Shown: in pieces, positions 35,806-49,105 of the stretch | Numbering within the stretch: the stretch's first letter is position 1 | Layout of the letters: each line of letters opens with the position of its first letter | NCBI GenBank assembly: GCA_013396755.1 | Contig: VWZF01002259.1 | Location: 500,457 to 564,456, forward strand | Length of the DNA stretch: 64,000 nt | Source of the DNA: Sclerurus mexicanus | Taxonomy: Eukaryota; Chordata; Aves; Passeriformes; Furnariidae | Direction of reading: 5' to 3' | Position numbers and translations under genes: made by a program | Notes under the pieces: generated by a model | Told to the model about the DNA's origin: nothing | What the model saw: only the letters and a program-made list of their open reading frames with translations | The model's database searches: none

Positions 35806-38548
35806 TTATTTCAAGAAAGCAGATTGTTAGTATTTGAAGTGAATTCAAATTTGCTCAGTGCCATTGGCATGAATTATTTTCCTACCATAAAAGTTCTGCT
35901 TCGGCTTCTTTTAGTAATATTTGTTGTTTTTTATTAGCAAGCCTAGGATAGTGGGAGTAGAGATTATAAGAAGTCTTAGCCGGAGTGTCAGATACGGAAG
36001 ATTCTACACTAAGAACAGCTTTTCCCAGCTACAGGCCAGATGGTAGCTTTAGGACTGAGAGAAGTAGCTGGAGTTGTGTCAGGAGAAATAGTTAAAAAAT
36101 ACAAGAAAAAAGGAAGCAAGAGAAATTGTCAAGTCAAATAAGCACAAGTGACTATTTGTGCTACCTTTTTCATGTCTGCATGAATAGATGTATTACTCAT
36201 ATAATAACCTAGCAAACAAATCAAAAGCAAGTAGGAGGAACAAGGTGAAAATACTGAATATTCAGATAACCCTATGCAAATATTATTTATTCCATTTAGC
36301 TGTGGAATGTTGTCAACCCATGATATCGTAATACAACCTTTGAAATTGCATCAAGTTTGAAGGAGGTATTGAAGCTGCTACCTATCTGAACCTATAGCTT
36401 AGGAACTACATGTATATCAAAATGCCAAGACAGCACAATGCATTGAAAAGCAGATGCTTTCTACCTATGGACCTGGAAAGATCATCCCTCATATGACAGC
36501 ACTGGTCTCTAACCTCAACTGTACCACCTCCACTCTGAAACCAAGGCAGGGGCTGGTGAAATTCCAGCTTCGTGTTTCAGAGCCATCTTAAAACATACTG
36601 AAGGCTAATAAAGTACTAAAATGGAAATATCTTCCAGATTATGAAACTTGTCTCTTTTTCTCAGACCTGACATTTTCAACTCCACTCACAAAAGTTAACC
36701 AGGATTTCTCAGAATGAAGTTTCTCATCCAGGTGTGCAACACTATCAGTAGAGTTATAGGTGTCTTATCTTCAGCAACAGCTAACAGGAGTCAAACCATG
36801 ACTGCTGTAAGTCAGCTGTTATTGTGTTATGCTATCACAGAGGAAAAAGTTATATTGATCCCCTCATTTCTTACAGAAAGTGGCACAGAATACTGCTATA
36901 GATATATATACAGCAATATACATACATATATACAAGATTTTTACAGTCCAAGACAGATCGATCCAAATCAGGTGTACAGCAATACTTTCAGGAGCAAACA
37001 TTGAAAGCAAGGGTTAGTCTTAGCTGAACACTATTCAAGGCTGGAATATGTTGTTGCTGCCATGAATTGATCTGAAAACTAGTGACAACCATTTTTCATT
37101 CTTAAAACATTTTCTTGCTGGAGGAGATATTCCAGAATAACAGGTTTTACAATTTATGGATTGAGAGAGAAATGGAGTCTATAGGGCTTGTTGAAATTAG
37201 CTGTAGCTCTTAGTTAATTGTCTAACACTGAGGTTCTGCCTAAGTTTTTAAGATAAAAGAAGTTTTACAGCAAAGTTTTATATATATGACTTTGTTTCGA
37301 CAGCAAGAGCATACAAATTTACCGAGTAAAGGAGTGGGATTCTTTTCATATGTAGATGTGTCAAATCATTAGTATTTAGAATATATGTTTCCTATCTATA
37401 AAACTAGAAGGGAAAATCCAGAAGATTGGACATGACTAGCTGTAAGGGAGACACAGAATGGATTTTCTGAGCAGGATTTTTAAATTTTTTTAAGAGACCA
37501 TAACTGTTCCCATTCTCAAAAGAAAAGAACTGGAACGTTTTTGAGAATTTGGAGCACAAACTGTTAGGTTTGGAAGGCAGAGAGAAAGAATTTCACAGCT
37601 GAAAAACGTAAAACCATGCATCTCTTTTCTGAAATGTACTATGGGCTGAGAAACTCCCAGTGTACATTGACAAAGTATGTTTAAAGAAAGAACTACCATT
37701 CTTAAATACTGGGTTTATGATGTGCCAGAGAGGGTGAGAAGGTCTTTAGAGAACATACCAATATATTTGCTTCCTAATAACTTCAAGAAGCAGCTAATGT
37801 CTTTTGAGTAGATACAGTAAAAATTCTCAATCAATTTATTTTATAATGGAGTTTAAGAGGTGATTTCATCATGGTCTACAAGCACTTAAGTGAGAAAGCC
37901 ATCTGATGGTAATGACTTTTTAATTTACTGGAAAGTCATAATGAATTTCTGTGGGTAGAATCTAATGATAGATAAACTCAGGCTAGGAAGAAGGTACATA
38001 CAAGGTACATATAGAGCTAATTGCAACTTGGAAAAGCTTTCCTGGATGTATGATGGATTCCTCCCACCTGAAATCTAAAAAGTTGAGGCTGGATATCCTT
38101 CACTGAAGTCTTTGATAGTTCAAACAAAATTCATGATTGTGATATAGGAATTAGTGAGTGAAGTTCTTTGTTATGTGCTTGTCCAGAGATCAGGCAGGTA
38201 TTTTACTGATCTCTTCTGACTAAATGCACAAAGACTAGGCACAAGATTTTTGCACATAATGGGATTGAAACAACAGTTTTGTGTAAGACAAAGTGTACCA
38301 GACAAAAGAGGCGACACATTTCTACCATCCTGAGCTTGCTTTCCAACATAGATTTCAAGATGGTTATCCAGAACACTAGAATGAGGTCTGTTCTTGCAAT
38401 GACTCTCCAAACTGTAAGAGATATCTGAATCTTCACAATACAGGGGACGTATGGTGCACATAACCAACACTTATTTCCCACCCTCACTCTAGTCCTGGGC
38501 ACTGGTACAATGTCTTAGATTGCCATTTTTCCTTTTTTTGCAACTGAG

Positions 38549-38891
38549 GAAAAAAATGACAATGGAAACTGTAGATTTGACACAGAAAGTGGTGATTGAA
38601 GTTCTTATTACAAAGCCAGGCTCGGTAAGTATTTATTTCTTTTTTTTTTTCCTAATCTGGCCAATCTTAAGAAAAAAATCATGAGGTTAGTATTGGAAAT
38701 GCTGGGTGAATATATGGTCTCAGACTGAATCAATAGGATTAAAAATCATAAGTCTCCTTGCTTTTTATTTACAGTATTTGGGTGAAAGACTAAAAGATAT
38801 GGTAGATCTTTTCTTCCTATGGGAATATTCATCAGAATCCAACCTAACCTTTCTGTTTAAGGATACAGTACAACAATTTTTTTTATTTTAA
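38549..38891 (+). other. Candidate two-exon small reading frame (speculative)
   Basis: An ATG at 38556 opens 23 codons (MTMETVDLTQKVVIEVLITK then PGS) that end in phase 0 at a strong donor, CTCG|GTAAGTAT (38624/38625). After 150 bases a strong acceptor, TTTTTATTTACAG (AG 38773-38774), leads into 38 more codons in the continuing frame (YLGERLKDMVDLFFLWEYSS onward) to the TAA at 38889-38891. A T-rich tract and AG at 38547-38548 could serve as an upstream acceptor. Spliced length would be 61 codons. I recognise no family; the second part is hydrophobic and phenylalanine-rich, as chance AT-rich frames often are. Confidence 0.15.
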
Positions 38892-41800
38892 TTTGATGCA
38901 TTAACATTGTTCCCACTTGATTTAATCACTTCTGATTTCTCTCAGAAAACAGAGAGTTCAGATACTCACCAGCACATCGAAAAAAAGCAACCTTTAGGTT
39001 CATTCTGTTGATAGAAGAACTGATACAACTAACTCAGTTTTTATGAATGTTCAAGTACGTAGTCTTTCTTAACAATTGAATGCTAGTTAAGGGTATTGAT
39101 TCCACTTTATGAGTTACAAACGTTTTTAAAAAGGTCAGACCTGAACTGGGTCATGTAGAAACATATAGAACTTCTAATATTTTTATTTCATTGCTATTTA
39201 AGTATGCACCTGAAGAACATCTGATGAAACATTAAACAGCAATGAACAATAATGTTTTCCATCTATGTAAATGAGTTGGGTGAGAGCTGACAAGTGTTCC
39301 GTGTTATTCGGTCACCATTTCACATTGTGTATCCTCAGCTTTTCAATTTATCTTAAAAGGGGCTGAGCTGGAGAGCCTGAGCACATTTAGCACAGTTCCC
39401 CTTCTCCAGCAGTGGCTGCAAGCAGACTGCAGGAGAAAAGGATGAATTGAACATGCAAATTTGATGCTTACACCTAATATTTTTCCATATTGAACCAAAT
39501 TAAGGTGAGGGGATTTCCTGACTCTGTATTGTGTAGTTTAGTTGCTATCTAGTAAACCACAAGAGATGTTTTTCCAAATACTTCTTCAAGGACAATTTTT
39601 CTTATTTGTTGAAGGTATGTACAGAAGAAAAAAATCTTTTTTTTTCTTATGTCAGTTTGGATTAAAACAGCATTTCTTGAAAATAAATATAATTGTGAAC
39701 AGTCTAAATGCAGAACAGTATGCATAAGAAGTAAAACGAAGATTATTTTTTAGAAGTCACGTGTGTTCTAAAGGGTTGAATCACCAATGTCATGAAAAAC
39801 ACAGAGAGGGAAAATCTCACTGGGAGTTAAATACGTGAAAGTAGTTACTGAGGAATATATATTAGAATTCTTAACATTTATCTCCTACTTAAAAGTATAT
39901 ATTTTTCTGGTCCATTATGAGACCTTTCAAAAAAACTGCAAAAGAGTCTGCCAAGAAAAATTAATTTTCTTTATTTAGCTATATATTATTATTAAGGACT
40001 CAGTTACATTGAACTCCAGCTCCTTGCTTTTCTCAAATATTGTGAGAAAGTTCAACTTCAGTGACACATTCCTATTTGCTCAGTGTGGCAGCTTATACTG
40101 GGGAATGTCCCATGCCCACTCTGGAATAGTTTGAATGTAGTAGATGGAGAATTTTTGTGTCCAGTTTTAAACATCTACTATCTGAGCTAGTTAAACAGAC
40201 TACAGTTAAAATCAAATATGAGAAACAACAGGTTTCGGGGTGAAAAACATGTCAGCTTGAAGAAGAGGCCTAAAAGAGACAGATGTCTCATACTGTAGCA
40301 GTGCTGTTCACTCTTCTTGACTGGAAAGGAAGCCTAGGGTGACTAGCTCAGATGCAGATGTCTAACTTAGGTGTGATGAATCTCTCTCTAGGGTTTCTCC
40401 TGTCCCTCCTTGTTAACTGTAGAAATAATCCTTCTTCAGATTGAAAACTTTTGGAAATAAGTCTTGTAACAAGCCAAATATCTTCACGGTTTTAAACCAT
40501 TATAAAACTTTTGTCATTTCAAGCATTTGTGAGCAGTGATTAAAGAACTTTTGAGCTGGAAGCCACACTACTGCTGTATATGTTTGCGCTGTTGCCCTAC
40601 TAAAGTATCCTGAGCTCTTTTTCATGCCTTGGACATAATCTCATTTTGTAATAACACTCTTTTCTTCTTTTCCCACTTTCAATGCTTGGGTTGCTAAAAA
40701 ATACAAATACGCCCAGAGACAGATGTAAAATTGCAGATCTTTTCTCAAATCACAAAAAGCTGCAGTTCAGCTTCCACTGTGTTCATAGGCATCCTTCTCC
40801 TTCTACTAATACATTCAAAGGCTTAAAATTAAAATCGTTATATTGTCATTTCTTCCAGGTCAAAACTTGGCCTCTTGGACTAATATTGATACAAATATAA
40901 ACCACAGATCTATGTACAAGGAAATAGTATAGAAAGCAAACAAAAATATTATTATGAACTTAAGAAATGTAGGACTTTGGATTTCATTTTGTAAATATTT
41001 AGCACATACAATAAGAAGCTTGCTTACCTTCTCTTTGCAGCATGAGTGACAGATTTCTAACTATTGTGAACTAGAAACTAGCTGCCAGTAAATACGTTTT
41101 ATGAATGAATTGGTGTCAACTGACATTAGCAGTGCCAGTTAGTAATACACAACTGATTCATTACAGTGACCAGATGCATCACCACATGCAGTTTGTCAGT
41201 CTCTCTCTTCCCATAAAATCTGTACAGCATTCACAAGAAGGTCTGAGCTGCTGACGAGGTGCTTAAGACTTTCTGTTTAAAGCACAAATGAATCCTGGAA
41301 AGGAATATGCAATTCTTCACATTACTAGAAAACAGGCTTTGAGCTGTCTTAGCAGAGCTGGCTTCATGAGCATTTTACCACATTATAGGAAACTCTGAGG
41401 AGAAAACTTATTTTCACATAAAGAAACAGCAACATAGTGAAGTGGTTTAACAGAATATAAGTGTGTTACTCTTCACCTTCGCAAAGATCACACTTCTTTG
41501 GATCTCCATGTGGATGTGTGAATGCAACTAAGTTGTTATTTTGTAGAGTTGTCCAGTCCACCTTTTTCTATAGTTTTCTTCAGAACTTATCTTCCATGTA
41601 GTGTTAGGTCAAGAAGCATCATCCTTAACCTGGCTGTTGATCAGGCATAGAGGTCTCTAAATGTGGACCACTGAGACAAGTAGGTGGAACATGGTTTGAC
41701 ATTTCAGTGTAGGGATGCTGAAAAAGGTGTTGCAGTGATGGTTCAAGGGCTGAGTGCTGCTTAACACAGCAACCCTGCTGTTAAAGTTGTATTTTGTAAT

Positions 41801-43711
41801 ATAATTGTAATAACTTGAAAGGAATGGATACTACTCTGAAAAATCACTGAAAATGCCAGCAAGAGACCAATTTTATGCTGTCTGTACGTTTGAGGTAAGT
41901 GTTTTTTTGAGGATGTCAATTATTCATACAATTAGACTCTTTGGGGATAGTCAGAAAAGCTAGCAAAAGTTAGTCTCCTAATCTGGATCACTCTCTGGAC
42001 TATCCTTTTCCTGAACCCACTGTAATGGAAGCCTAGGGAAATTAGTCTTAAGCTGTCCAAGGCTTAAGTTAGCCTTTGTGAATATCCCTCTGTGTGATAT
42101 AACAAAGTAATACATGCAAATACCTATTGTCACAGTCTTTAAGCTGACTGGTCCTCTACATCAGACTTAAAGTAATACGTAGACAAAATGGATGTAAATA
42201 TAAATTAGTTTTGAAGTACATAGAGTTCTAATATTCCCTTTGTCAGCCAAAAAATCTGAATTAAAAAGAAATTGTGGGTGACCTGGGTCCCTAGGGAAAC
42301 TTGAATGACAATAGATAGTTGTGTGGAAGAAGAATTGAAGGCCAGATTTTCGTTTCATCACATGTACTTTAAAGCTCCAAATTCTTTCATGCTGTGCTCC
42401 TAGTCTATCTTCCTTTTACCTCCTGCCATATGTGGGATTTAATAGCAAAATGGATCAAAGAAATTAGGACCCTAAGCAAGATGGTACAGTGGAATCATAT
42501 ATATATATACATACACGTACTCATTAATTTACCAGGTAATGATTTCGACAGCCTTTTAGTTTCATTAGAGATTTTGATTCGAGCCGGAATGTTACTTATT
42601 TTTTCACAAACATTACAGGAAGGAAGATGAGAACTGACATCTTCTGCAAGCAGGCCTGATTTATCATGTATCAGCTGTATCTCCAGTATTGCTCTAAACT
42701 ACATTGGATCTACTTTTGTCATAGAAGAGATCCTTCCAGCTTAATGAATGGCAGCAACCACACATTTTGTTTTGCCCTGTTCTGCTTACAATATTGTTTC
42801 TGATTTTCAATTCTACTTCTCTAATTAGTGACTCTGAATTTTTAAAAGCGTTATACATTGCAACAGCACCTGTAAATCCTGACTCATCTTGATGTCTGAG
42901 ATAGTTAACCCCATTCTAGATAATTATAAACGTCTGATATGTCTTTAGAACTGATTATATATTACAATATAGGTGTCAAAGACAGCAAAAACAGCAAATC
43001 CATCATGCTTCTCCAAGTTAAGGATGTCTGGGAAACACTTTCATCAAATTGCAAACTCGGCATAACCAGGAATGTTACTGTACATTGAGGCACTAGACTG
43101 ATCAGCATAGTCTTATGTATTTGAAATGCAGCATCTTCAACACCCAGTTTCTTCTACAAAATTGTTTGAATTTTTTGTTTGTTGGTTTGGTTCGGGGGTT
43201 TTTTTTCTGTGCTCAGGAAGGAGAAATAAGTCTGTGTGGCATCCTGAAAGACATGTGCAATAAATGCTTAAAATTGGGGGGAAAAAGGGTGCCTCTTTAG
43301 CATACATCATCATTGACTCCTTGTGCAAAAGTAAATATGTTGCTCTTCTTTGACTTTTAAGCTTGTATTTTTGTTCAATAAAGACTTTTCAAAATGAGAA
43401 AATAATCTCTTTTGTTTTAAGTTGCATCACTGATGTGGATGTGAAAGTTTGATGCAGTTGCCTAAGGATGTCCCAGCCATGTGACGCGCCTTGGCTCTCA
43501 GCTAACTGCCTTGCCTAAAGGATGTTTTTCCATAGGTCATGTGTTGTATCTGCCACTTCTGTGAGATTACTAGATACTCTAAAATATCTCAGTGTATTCT
43601 AAGGTTATTTACTTCCCAATTTAAGAAAAAACTCCATAGAATTTACAACATCTAACTCTAAACTGACTTCTAGTCGAAATCACATTTCCAAGCAGCCACT
43701 TGTCATGGAAA

Positions 43712-43795
43712 ATCATAGAATCATACAGCACCATAGAATGGTTTAGGTTGAAAGGGACCTTGAAAGTCATCTTGTTACAAGTCTTCCTGCCATGT
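43712..43795 (-). mobile_element. CR1 LINE 3' terminal fragment (short)
   Basis: ATCATAGAATCATACAGCACCATAGAATGG then TAGGTTGAAAGGGACCTTGA and CCTGCCATG; the 3' end of a CR1 in reverse, ending abruptly after about 84 bases. Confidence 0.93.
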
Positions 43796-46599
43796 TTCTT
43801 TTAGCAATGATATCATGATGAGGACTTATCTATCCTTCTTCCCAGTCCTGCTCTGCCTTCTATTCTGGTCTGTGAGGTAAAACAAGACATCTTCAGTTGT
43901 GCACTGCAAGTCCTGAGAATTCAGTGCAAAATAATCAATAAACACATTCCATAAAACAAATCTGTCAGTTTCTTGAAGCTATATTCCTGCAACTATTGAA
44001 ATTCATGACAAAACATTATTTTATGGCTTAGTTTTGACTCAAAAGTCATTTTACTCTTTCTTGAATTCCAGTTGGCTAGATTAGTTTTTACTTTAGGCTG
44101 ATGGTGCAAATCTCCACTTGCTCTGAAGGTCAGAGGCACTATTTTGGGAGAGTGGATTCATATTCTTTTGTGAATGATTGTCATAGATAATGGAAAATGG
44201 CAGCTGGCTTTTTTCTCAGTGGGATGTGTCTGTAAGTAATTATTAAGAAAGACTAGAACTTGGTATGGCTGATTGTCTCTTCTTTTAAAACTATAAATAA
44301 AAACTGAGAGCAATTAGGGCTAAAGGGCAATCTGGATGTAATTTGTGTTCAATACCTAACACAGCAGGACTCTAATTCAAATGGTGTTATATGCCATGAT
44401 ATGATATTTCCACAGTTCTGTGATTCCCAGATTTGAGCAAGCCTGAAAAAGCTCAAATGCTATAAAAAGTTATTTCTAGCCAAAATGGATCTCTGAAAAT
44501 GTTTGTATTGCGTGAATCTATTCTTTTGTGATATGTGGTGCAGGTTCCCACATATGAGGCTGTCCCAAAGCTCTGACAAACATGTTTTTGATACATGTTT
44601 ATTCCAAGTAAAATCCTACCTACTATAAGTCTGGCCCAACTATAACATACAGTCATAAATACAAGGTCTAAGGAACAAAAGTAATGTATTCAGAAGTTAA
44701 TTCATTTGAAAAAAAAAAGCGCTTTTAAAATGGCAAGAAAGGTAAAATATATAGAGGTAGAAACCCACCCTCCCCAGCAACAATGGAAACACTAACAAGA
44801 ATTATTTATCATAAATAAAAGACATTCAAAATGACATGGCAAAGCACAATAGCCCCTAGTTGTACAGGGAACGGGTTACCCAATTATGCAATTCAGATTG
44901 GAAACAAATGGTATCTTACAATGCTTATGACATGTCAGATATTTAATTCTGAACTGCAAAATGCCTGAAGTTTTTTCAATTAGAAATGAGGCTGTGACAA
45001 TTAGATGCAGCGTATAGTACTTACACTTTCTAGTAGTACAACTGGGGAGGGAAAAAAACCCCTGCCAAAAATAGGGTTGTCTGTACAAAAATGTAAAACA
45101 GCTGAAAACTTGTGTACAATTGTGGCCTGCAATTTATCTCCAATTTAAAAAGTAGAGTGAAAACCAAAACAGCCCAAAACCTTACAGGCATACTTGTGTT
45201 GCTCTGCAATGGCAGAGATCACTCTCTTGATTCATTCAGCATTCAGACGACTTACTACTCTTCATAGCTTCTTTAGGTAATCTTCTGTAAACGTATAAAG
45301 CAAACAATAACATTTCGAGGTTGGTAGATGCAAATCTGTTATTTGGGTCCAGTAATGAAACTGGGCATTTAGATCTTTCTTCAAGCTCTCACTTCCTTAC
45401 CACAAAGGCAAAAGGCTTCCAAGAAGTAATTTGGGGTTGCTGAAATTTGTTTGTTGTGACTGATTTCTGCAAACACAGAAGGAGATCAATTAGCAGAGCT
45501 GCTTTAGCAAAGCTTCAGGTGTTTAACATGTAGGATGAGGTATATAACTCTAACCTCACTGCTTTTTTTTTTCTTTAATGCCTGTCAAAAACTGCCTGAT
45601 ATAAACATATCCTAAGAAAACCTTAGTGTGTCTTATTTCTTAGGGTTTGTGCTTGATGTAGGAATGGACTCATGGAGCTATTCTCATTCATTTTGAATGT
45701 TAATTTGTTTTACTTTTGCCTTCCTTTCTTCTTCTCCATCTAAAGCTCTGTCATTACTCTTTGCCTTATTAGGTCTCTTTTGACTTGCATATAGGTAACG
45801 ATTTAGCCTGAACCATTGTAGTAAGTCTGTTACACCACTCACTGTTGTAACCCTTTTCCCCCTCCTTTCTTTTTTATCTTCCACATTCCCATCTTCATCA
45901 AGCTTATAGTCAAAGTGAAGCAGGCTTGTTCTGTGCAAGGATTGTGAGATTTTTTGCGCTTTCTAGCCAGTGTAGGAGGGAACATTTTTTTAATCTGAAA
46001 GAAATTCCTTAGATTTCTTAGTATTCACAATTTATTTTATATAATTGTTCTTATTTTCCTAGCTAAGGAAGAAGGATCATGTCTAAGGTGTAGATGAGGA
46101 AGGATCTCAGGGAAGGCACAACTGAACTCTTTATTCAGTTCAGGAAGCTGGATTAATATGCATTTTGAAATCTGAATTCAGTCATGGGAAAGATCTGAAA
46201 ACTACTCTGCTTAGTTCAAAGATACTGATCTAATTTTCCTGGATGTGACTCCAAATACTGTTTGCTCTGCTCGTTCCAGGTTCCTCCAAAAGTGTTGTCT
46301 TGTTTTGGTGAGGTAATCCTGTAGAGGATTTACTGGGATTGGATGTAATTTTAGTGTTTGAGTCTTTTATTCCTGTCATGTGGGAAATTTTTCCCCTCTT
46401 CACTGTGCCTCAGTGTCACCAAGTGTGTAGTTCATAATGTTGTGTTACAGTGTAGGGTGACTGCCCATTAATGACAATACCATGGAGGAGCTGGAGCCAT
46501 CATCATCAAAAAAAAAAACAAACCAATCAACAAAACTAACCAACCAATGTAAAAGTTATTCTCCTTTGGTCTCATTTTGATATTGCATCATGTTAGACA
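43796..46599. other. Single-copy DNA, no confident gene
   Basis: No mobile element recognised. It contains a charged minus-strand open frame at 45684-45962, described separately. Parts near 45200-45530 lack low-complexity sequence and could be conserved non-coding DNA, but that needs an alignment. Confidence 0.5.
45684..45962 (-). other. Charged open frame on the minus strand (speculative exon or relic)
   Basis: Reading in reverse, the frame is open for about 92 codons after an in-frame TAG. It contains LLHFDYKLDEDGNVEDKKER, VTTVSGVTDLLQWFRLNRYL and a lysine-rich tail ending at a TGA. It has no ATG of its own; the ORF begins at a TTG (45938-45936). A pyrimidine-rich tract and CAG on the minus strand (AG just above 45994) could be an acceptor, and an ATG at 45985-45983 lies in a different frame, separated by an A6 run. 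I recognise no family. The purine-rich strand favours K/E/R codons by composition alone. Confidence 0.12.
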
Positions 46600-46876
46600 T
46601 GTTATTCTGCTTTTCCAGAGAAGGGCAATGGAGCTGGTGAAGGGTCTGGAGCACAAGTCTTATGAGGAGTTGCTGAGGGACCTGGGGATGTTTAGTCTGA
46701 AGAAAAGGAGGCTCGGGGGAGCTTCTCACTCTCTACAAGTACTTGAAAGTAGGTTGCAGCGAGGCAGGGGTTGATCTCCCAAGTAACAAGAAATAGGACA
46801 AGAGGAATTGGCCCCAAGTTGTGCCAGAGGAGATTTAGATTGGATATTAAGAAAATTTGTTCACCAAAAGGGTTTA
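46600..46876 (+). mobile_element. CR1 LINE ORF2 C-terminal fragment lacking its tail
   Basis: Plus-strand translation gives RAMELVKGLEHKSYEELLRD followed by LGMFSLKKRRL, a clear CR1 ORF2 C-terminal signature, and after a frameshift NRTRGIGPKLCQRRFRLDIK. Similarity ends near 46876 before the 3' UTR and terminal octamers, so unlike the other copies this one has lost its 3' end. Confidence 0.95.
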
Positions 46877-49039
46877 TGTATCCCCAGCCAGATTTCTGCC
46901 TCCTTCAGATCTGCAAACTGAGTACTCTGACAGCTGCAATGCCTCTCCAATTTTGTTCCGGAAAGAGACAGAGGAAAAAAAACATATATACTTCTCTTCC
47001 TAACTACTGACTGGGTGGTGGTGCTACTTAGATATGCCAATGGTGATGATCTGAGGCAGGGCTGGTATGCTGTCTCTAATTTAGTTTGACCATCTGCTTT
47101 TCCTCCTCCTAATTGGTGCATGTTAAGAGAGAAAATATTCTTAAAGAGCATTTAAGATGAGGATGCTCCGGGACTCACTAAAAGCAGATTGAAATGTAAT
47201 ATTTGTTTTTCATTGGGCAGATCAGGCTGTATCTCAGCAACCGTTTCATATTTGGCAAGCTTATTCCTTTTACTTAAAGTGGTTACATGTACTAAGGTTG
47301 CTATTGGTATGAACGATGCATTAGTAAAAGTGAGAAAAGATCTTTTTTAGCAGGTTCTGAGCACTTGTAAAATATTTATGTTGTACCCTGCATATACTGC
47401 AGTTTCTCTGTAAACACTGAGCTTTATGTGTCTTATTAATGCTTAGGAGATGTAAAGTATATTCAGATAGGGGTCCTGAACAGGCGTTTGTGCGCTCCCA
47501 TCCTTCACTCTGAAACAACAGCGTTAAGGTTGGTCCATTGACTTCTGTCATCATCTTGGGAGAGACATTAAGAAAGGTGTTTGAAGTCTAATCTGAAGCA
47601 CTTTTCTGACCCTAACACCATGGGTTTTTTCAGGGAGAGTTAATTTTATCAAAGCCTGAAATCTCATCTGAGAGAACTTCACAACCATGAAAAAGTCTGC
47701 CTTTCGAGCCACTTTGCAGATTGCAGGAGTGGGAGACAGCTAAACATTGTCAAAGTAAAAATAGACAATTTAATTCTTGTTTCCCCTGCACTTTTTTGGA
47801 TGGGATTCATGTTGTCTAACTTAAATAGCCGGTAGCACAGGCTGAACTGACCATCTAAACAATCTCTGTGAGGAGAGGATCATCCCTACAGGCGACTTGG
47901 TTTCTGAGGTGCTTCTCTCTCTCTACCAGCTTCAGAGGAGAGTTTAATAACTAACTTAGACTGAGTTTTAGAGGTCAAGCAAAGCAAAACAAATTACATT
48001 TTTTTTCCAAACAATTTTGTTTTCTAGTAAGATTGCCACTGAATTTTCAAGCAGCACCAAAAAAATCCCTTCATTTAAGTAGATGAACACAAATTAGATT
48101 TTATCCATTTTGTATTATTTGTATCATACTTATTTTATAATCTAGATTAGCCAACCTTTTTTGATTAAGAAAAACCTACCCACCTGTCAGTATTTTGCTG
48201 TATTATTTTCAAATGTCATTTTTCCCAATAGTAATCTTAGTTAAAATGCCTGGTAATAATAGCTGCACTCTCCTTGTAGATGTGATATGAAATTTCAGTA
48301 GCATATGGTGTTTCTCACTGACACTGTACTTGTATTTCTTATTTACAATATTCCTCAAAGAATTATGGTTTGTTTCATCTTTATCATTTTACAGGACACT
48401 GATAATAGTGTATGGATTCTGTTGAAGATAAAGTGTCATACAAGGATTGGATGAAATATTTACCTAGCAAACAGCCTTGTTGGTAAGTCGTTTGTGTATT
48501 CTTTCTTGTCTTTTGCAACATTTCATGTCAAGAAATGTGATGGAAGGCTTATATCATGTTCAATTAGATGTTTACCAAAAAAAAATTAAATAACATGTAT
48601 TAAATATTTGCAGTCCCCTTTCCTCTTACCAAATAACTTCAGTATTAGTATATTATCTTTTCTCCCTCCCTTTAGAGAAACTTTTTGAATTTCCACTTTG
48701 TGCCATTATATATCATGAGGCTTTATAGATTGTTTTATCTACAGATACTCCCTCATCAGAAATGTACAAAGTTCATTTTCATAGGCTTATGCAAGAGTCA
48801 TAGAGTTTTAATTTTCCCCCCCCCTTTTTAATTTTTGGATTGTTCTGGTTGTATTCACTGTAGGTGTTGTGCTTTTGATTTGTTGTTGATCCAAAAAAGT
48901 GTTTGTGGGGCTGTAAACCTCAGTGCAGCTTTTATTCATAGCTGATAAAGGTATGTCAGATATTAAAAGTATTTGAATACAGAGCATCAAGAAAATCACA
49001 CATAATTACAAAATTTAGTTAAAAAGGTCACTAGCCAGA
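46877..49039. other. Single-copy DNA, no gene recognised
   Basis: No repeat recognised. A splice-bounded 88-nt segment at 48395-48482 is noted in the findings. A CCCCCCCC-containing pyrimidine tract lies at 48810-48830. Confidence 0.5.
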
Positions 49040-49105
49040 ACCACCTGAGCTCTAGTCCTATTGCTACCTCTGGTTTATTGTATGACCTTGACTGAATCAT
49101 ATCTG
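49040..49105 (+). mobile_element. Possible MIR-like ancient SINE relic
   Basis: ACCTGAGCTCTAGTCCTATTGCTACCTCTGGTTTATTGTATGACCTTGACTGAATCAT has the layout of the MIR core region: a RGTTCTAGTCCT-like word, a gap, TGTGACCTTGG-like TATGACCTTGA, and AAGTCA-like GAATCA. Only about 65 bases match and divergence is high, as expected of a repeat older than the bird-mammal split. Confidence 0.45.

Larger units (their letters stand above)
34811..43711. other. Single-copy AT-rich DNA with low-confidence exon candidates
   Basis: Almost 9 kb with no recognised mobile element. It contains a GGTTTG/GTT-rich tract at 35698-35805, an ATATATAC stretch near 36900-36935 and 42497-42515, and short frames next to splice-like sites at 35199, 38549-38891 and 41825-41894, described separately. 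Otherwise nothing recognised. Confidence 0.5.

Noticed and set aside
38171..38502. Two overlapping 99-codon minus-strand frames
   Set aside because: Two long frames overlapping in different phases on one strand suggest a stop-poor stretch, not a gene; no motif recognised.
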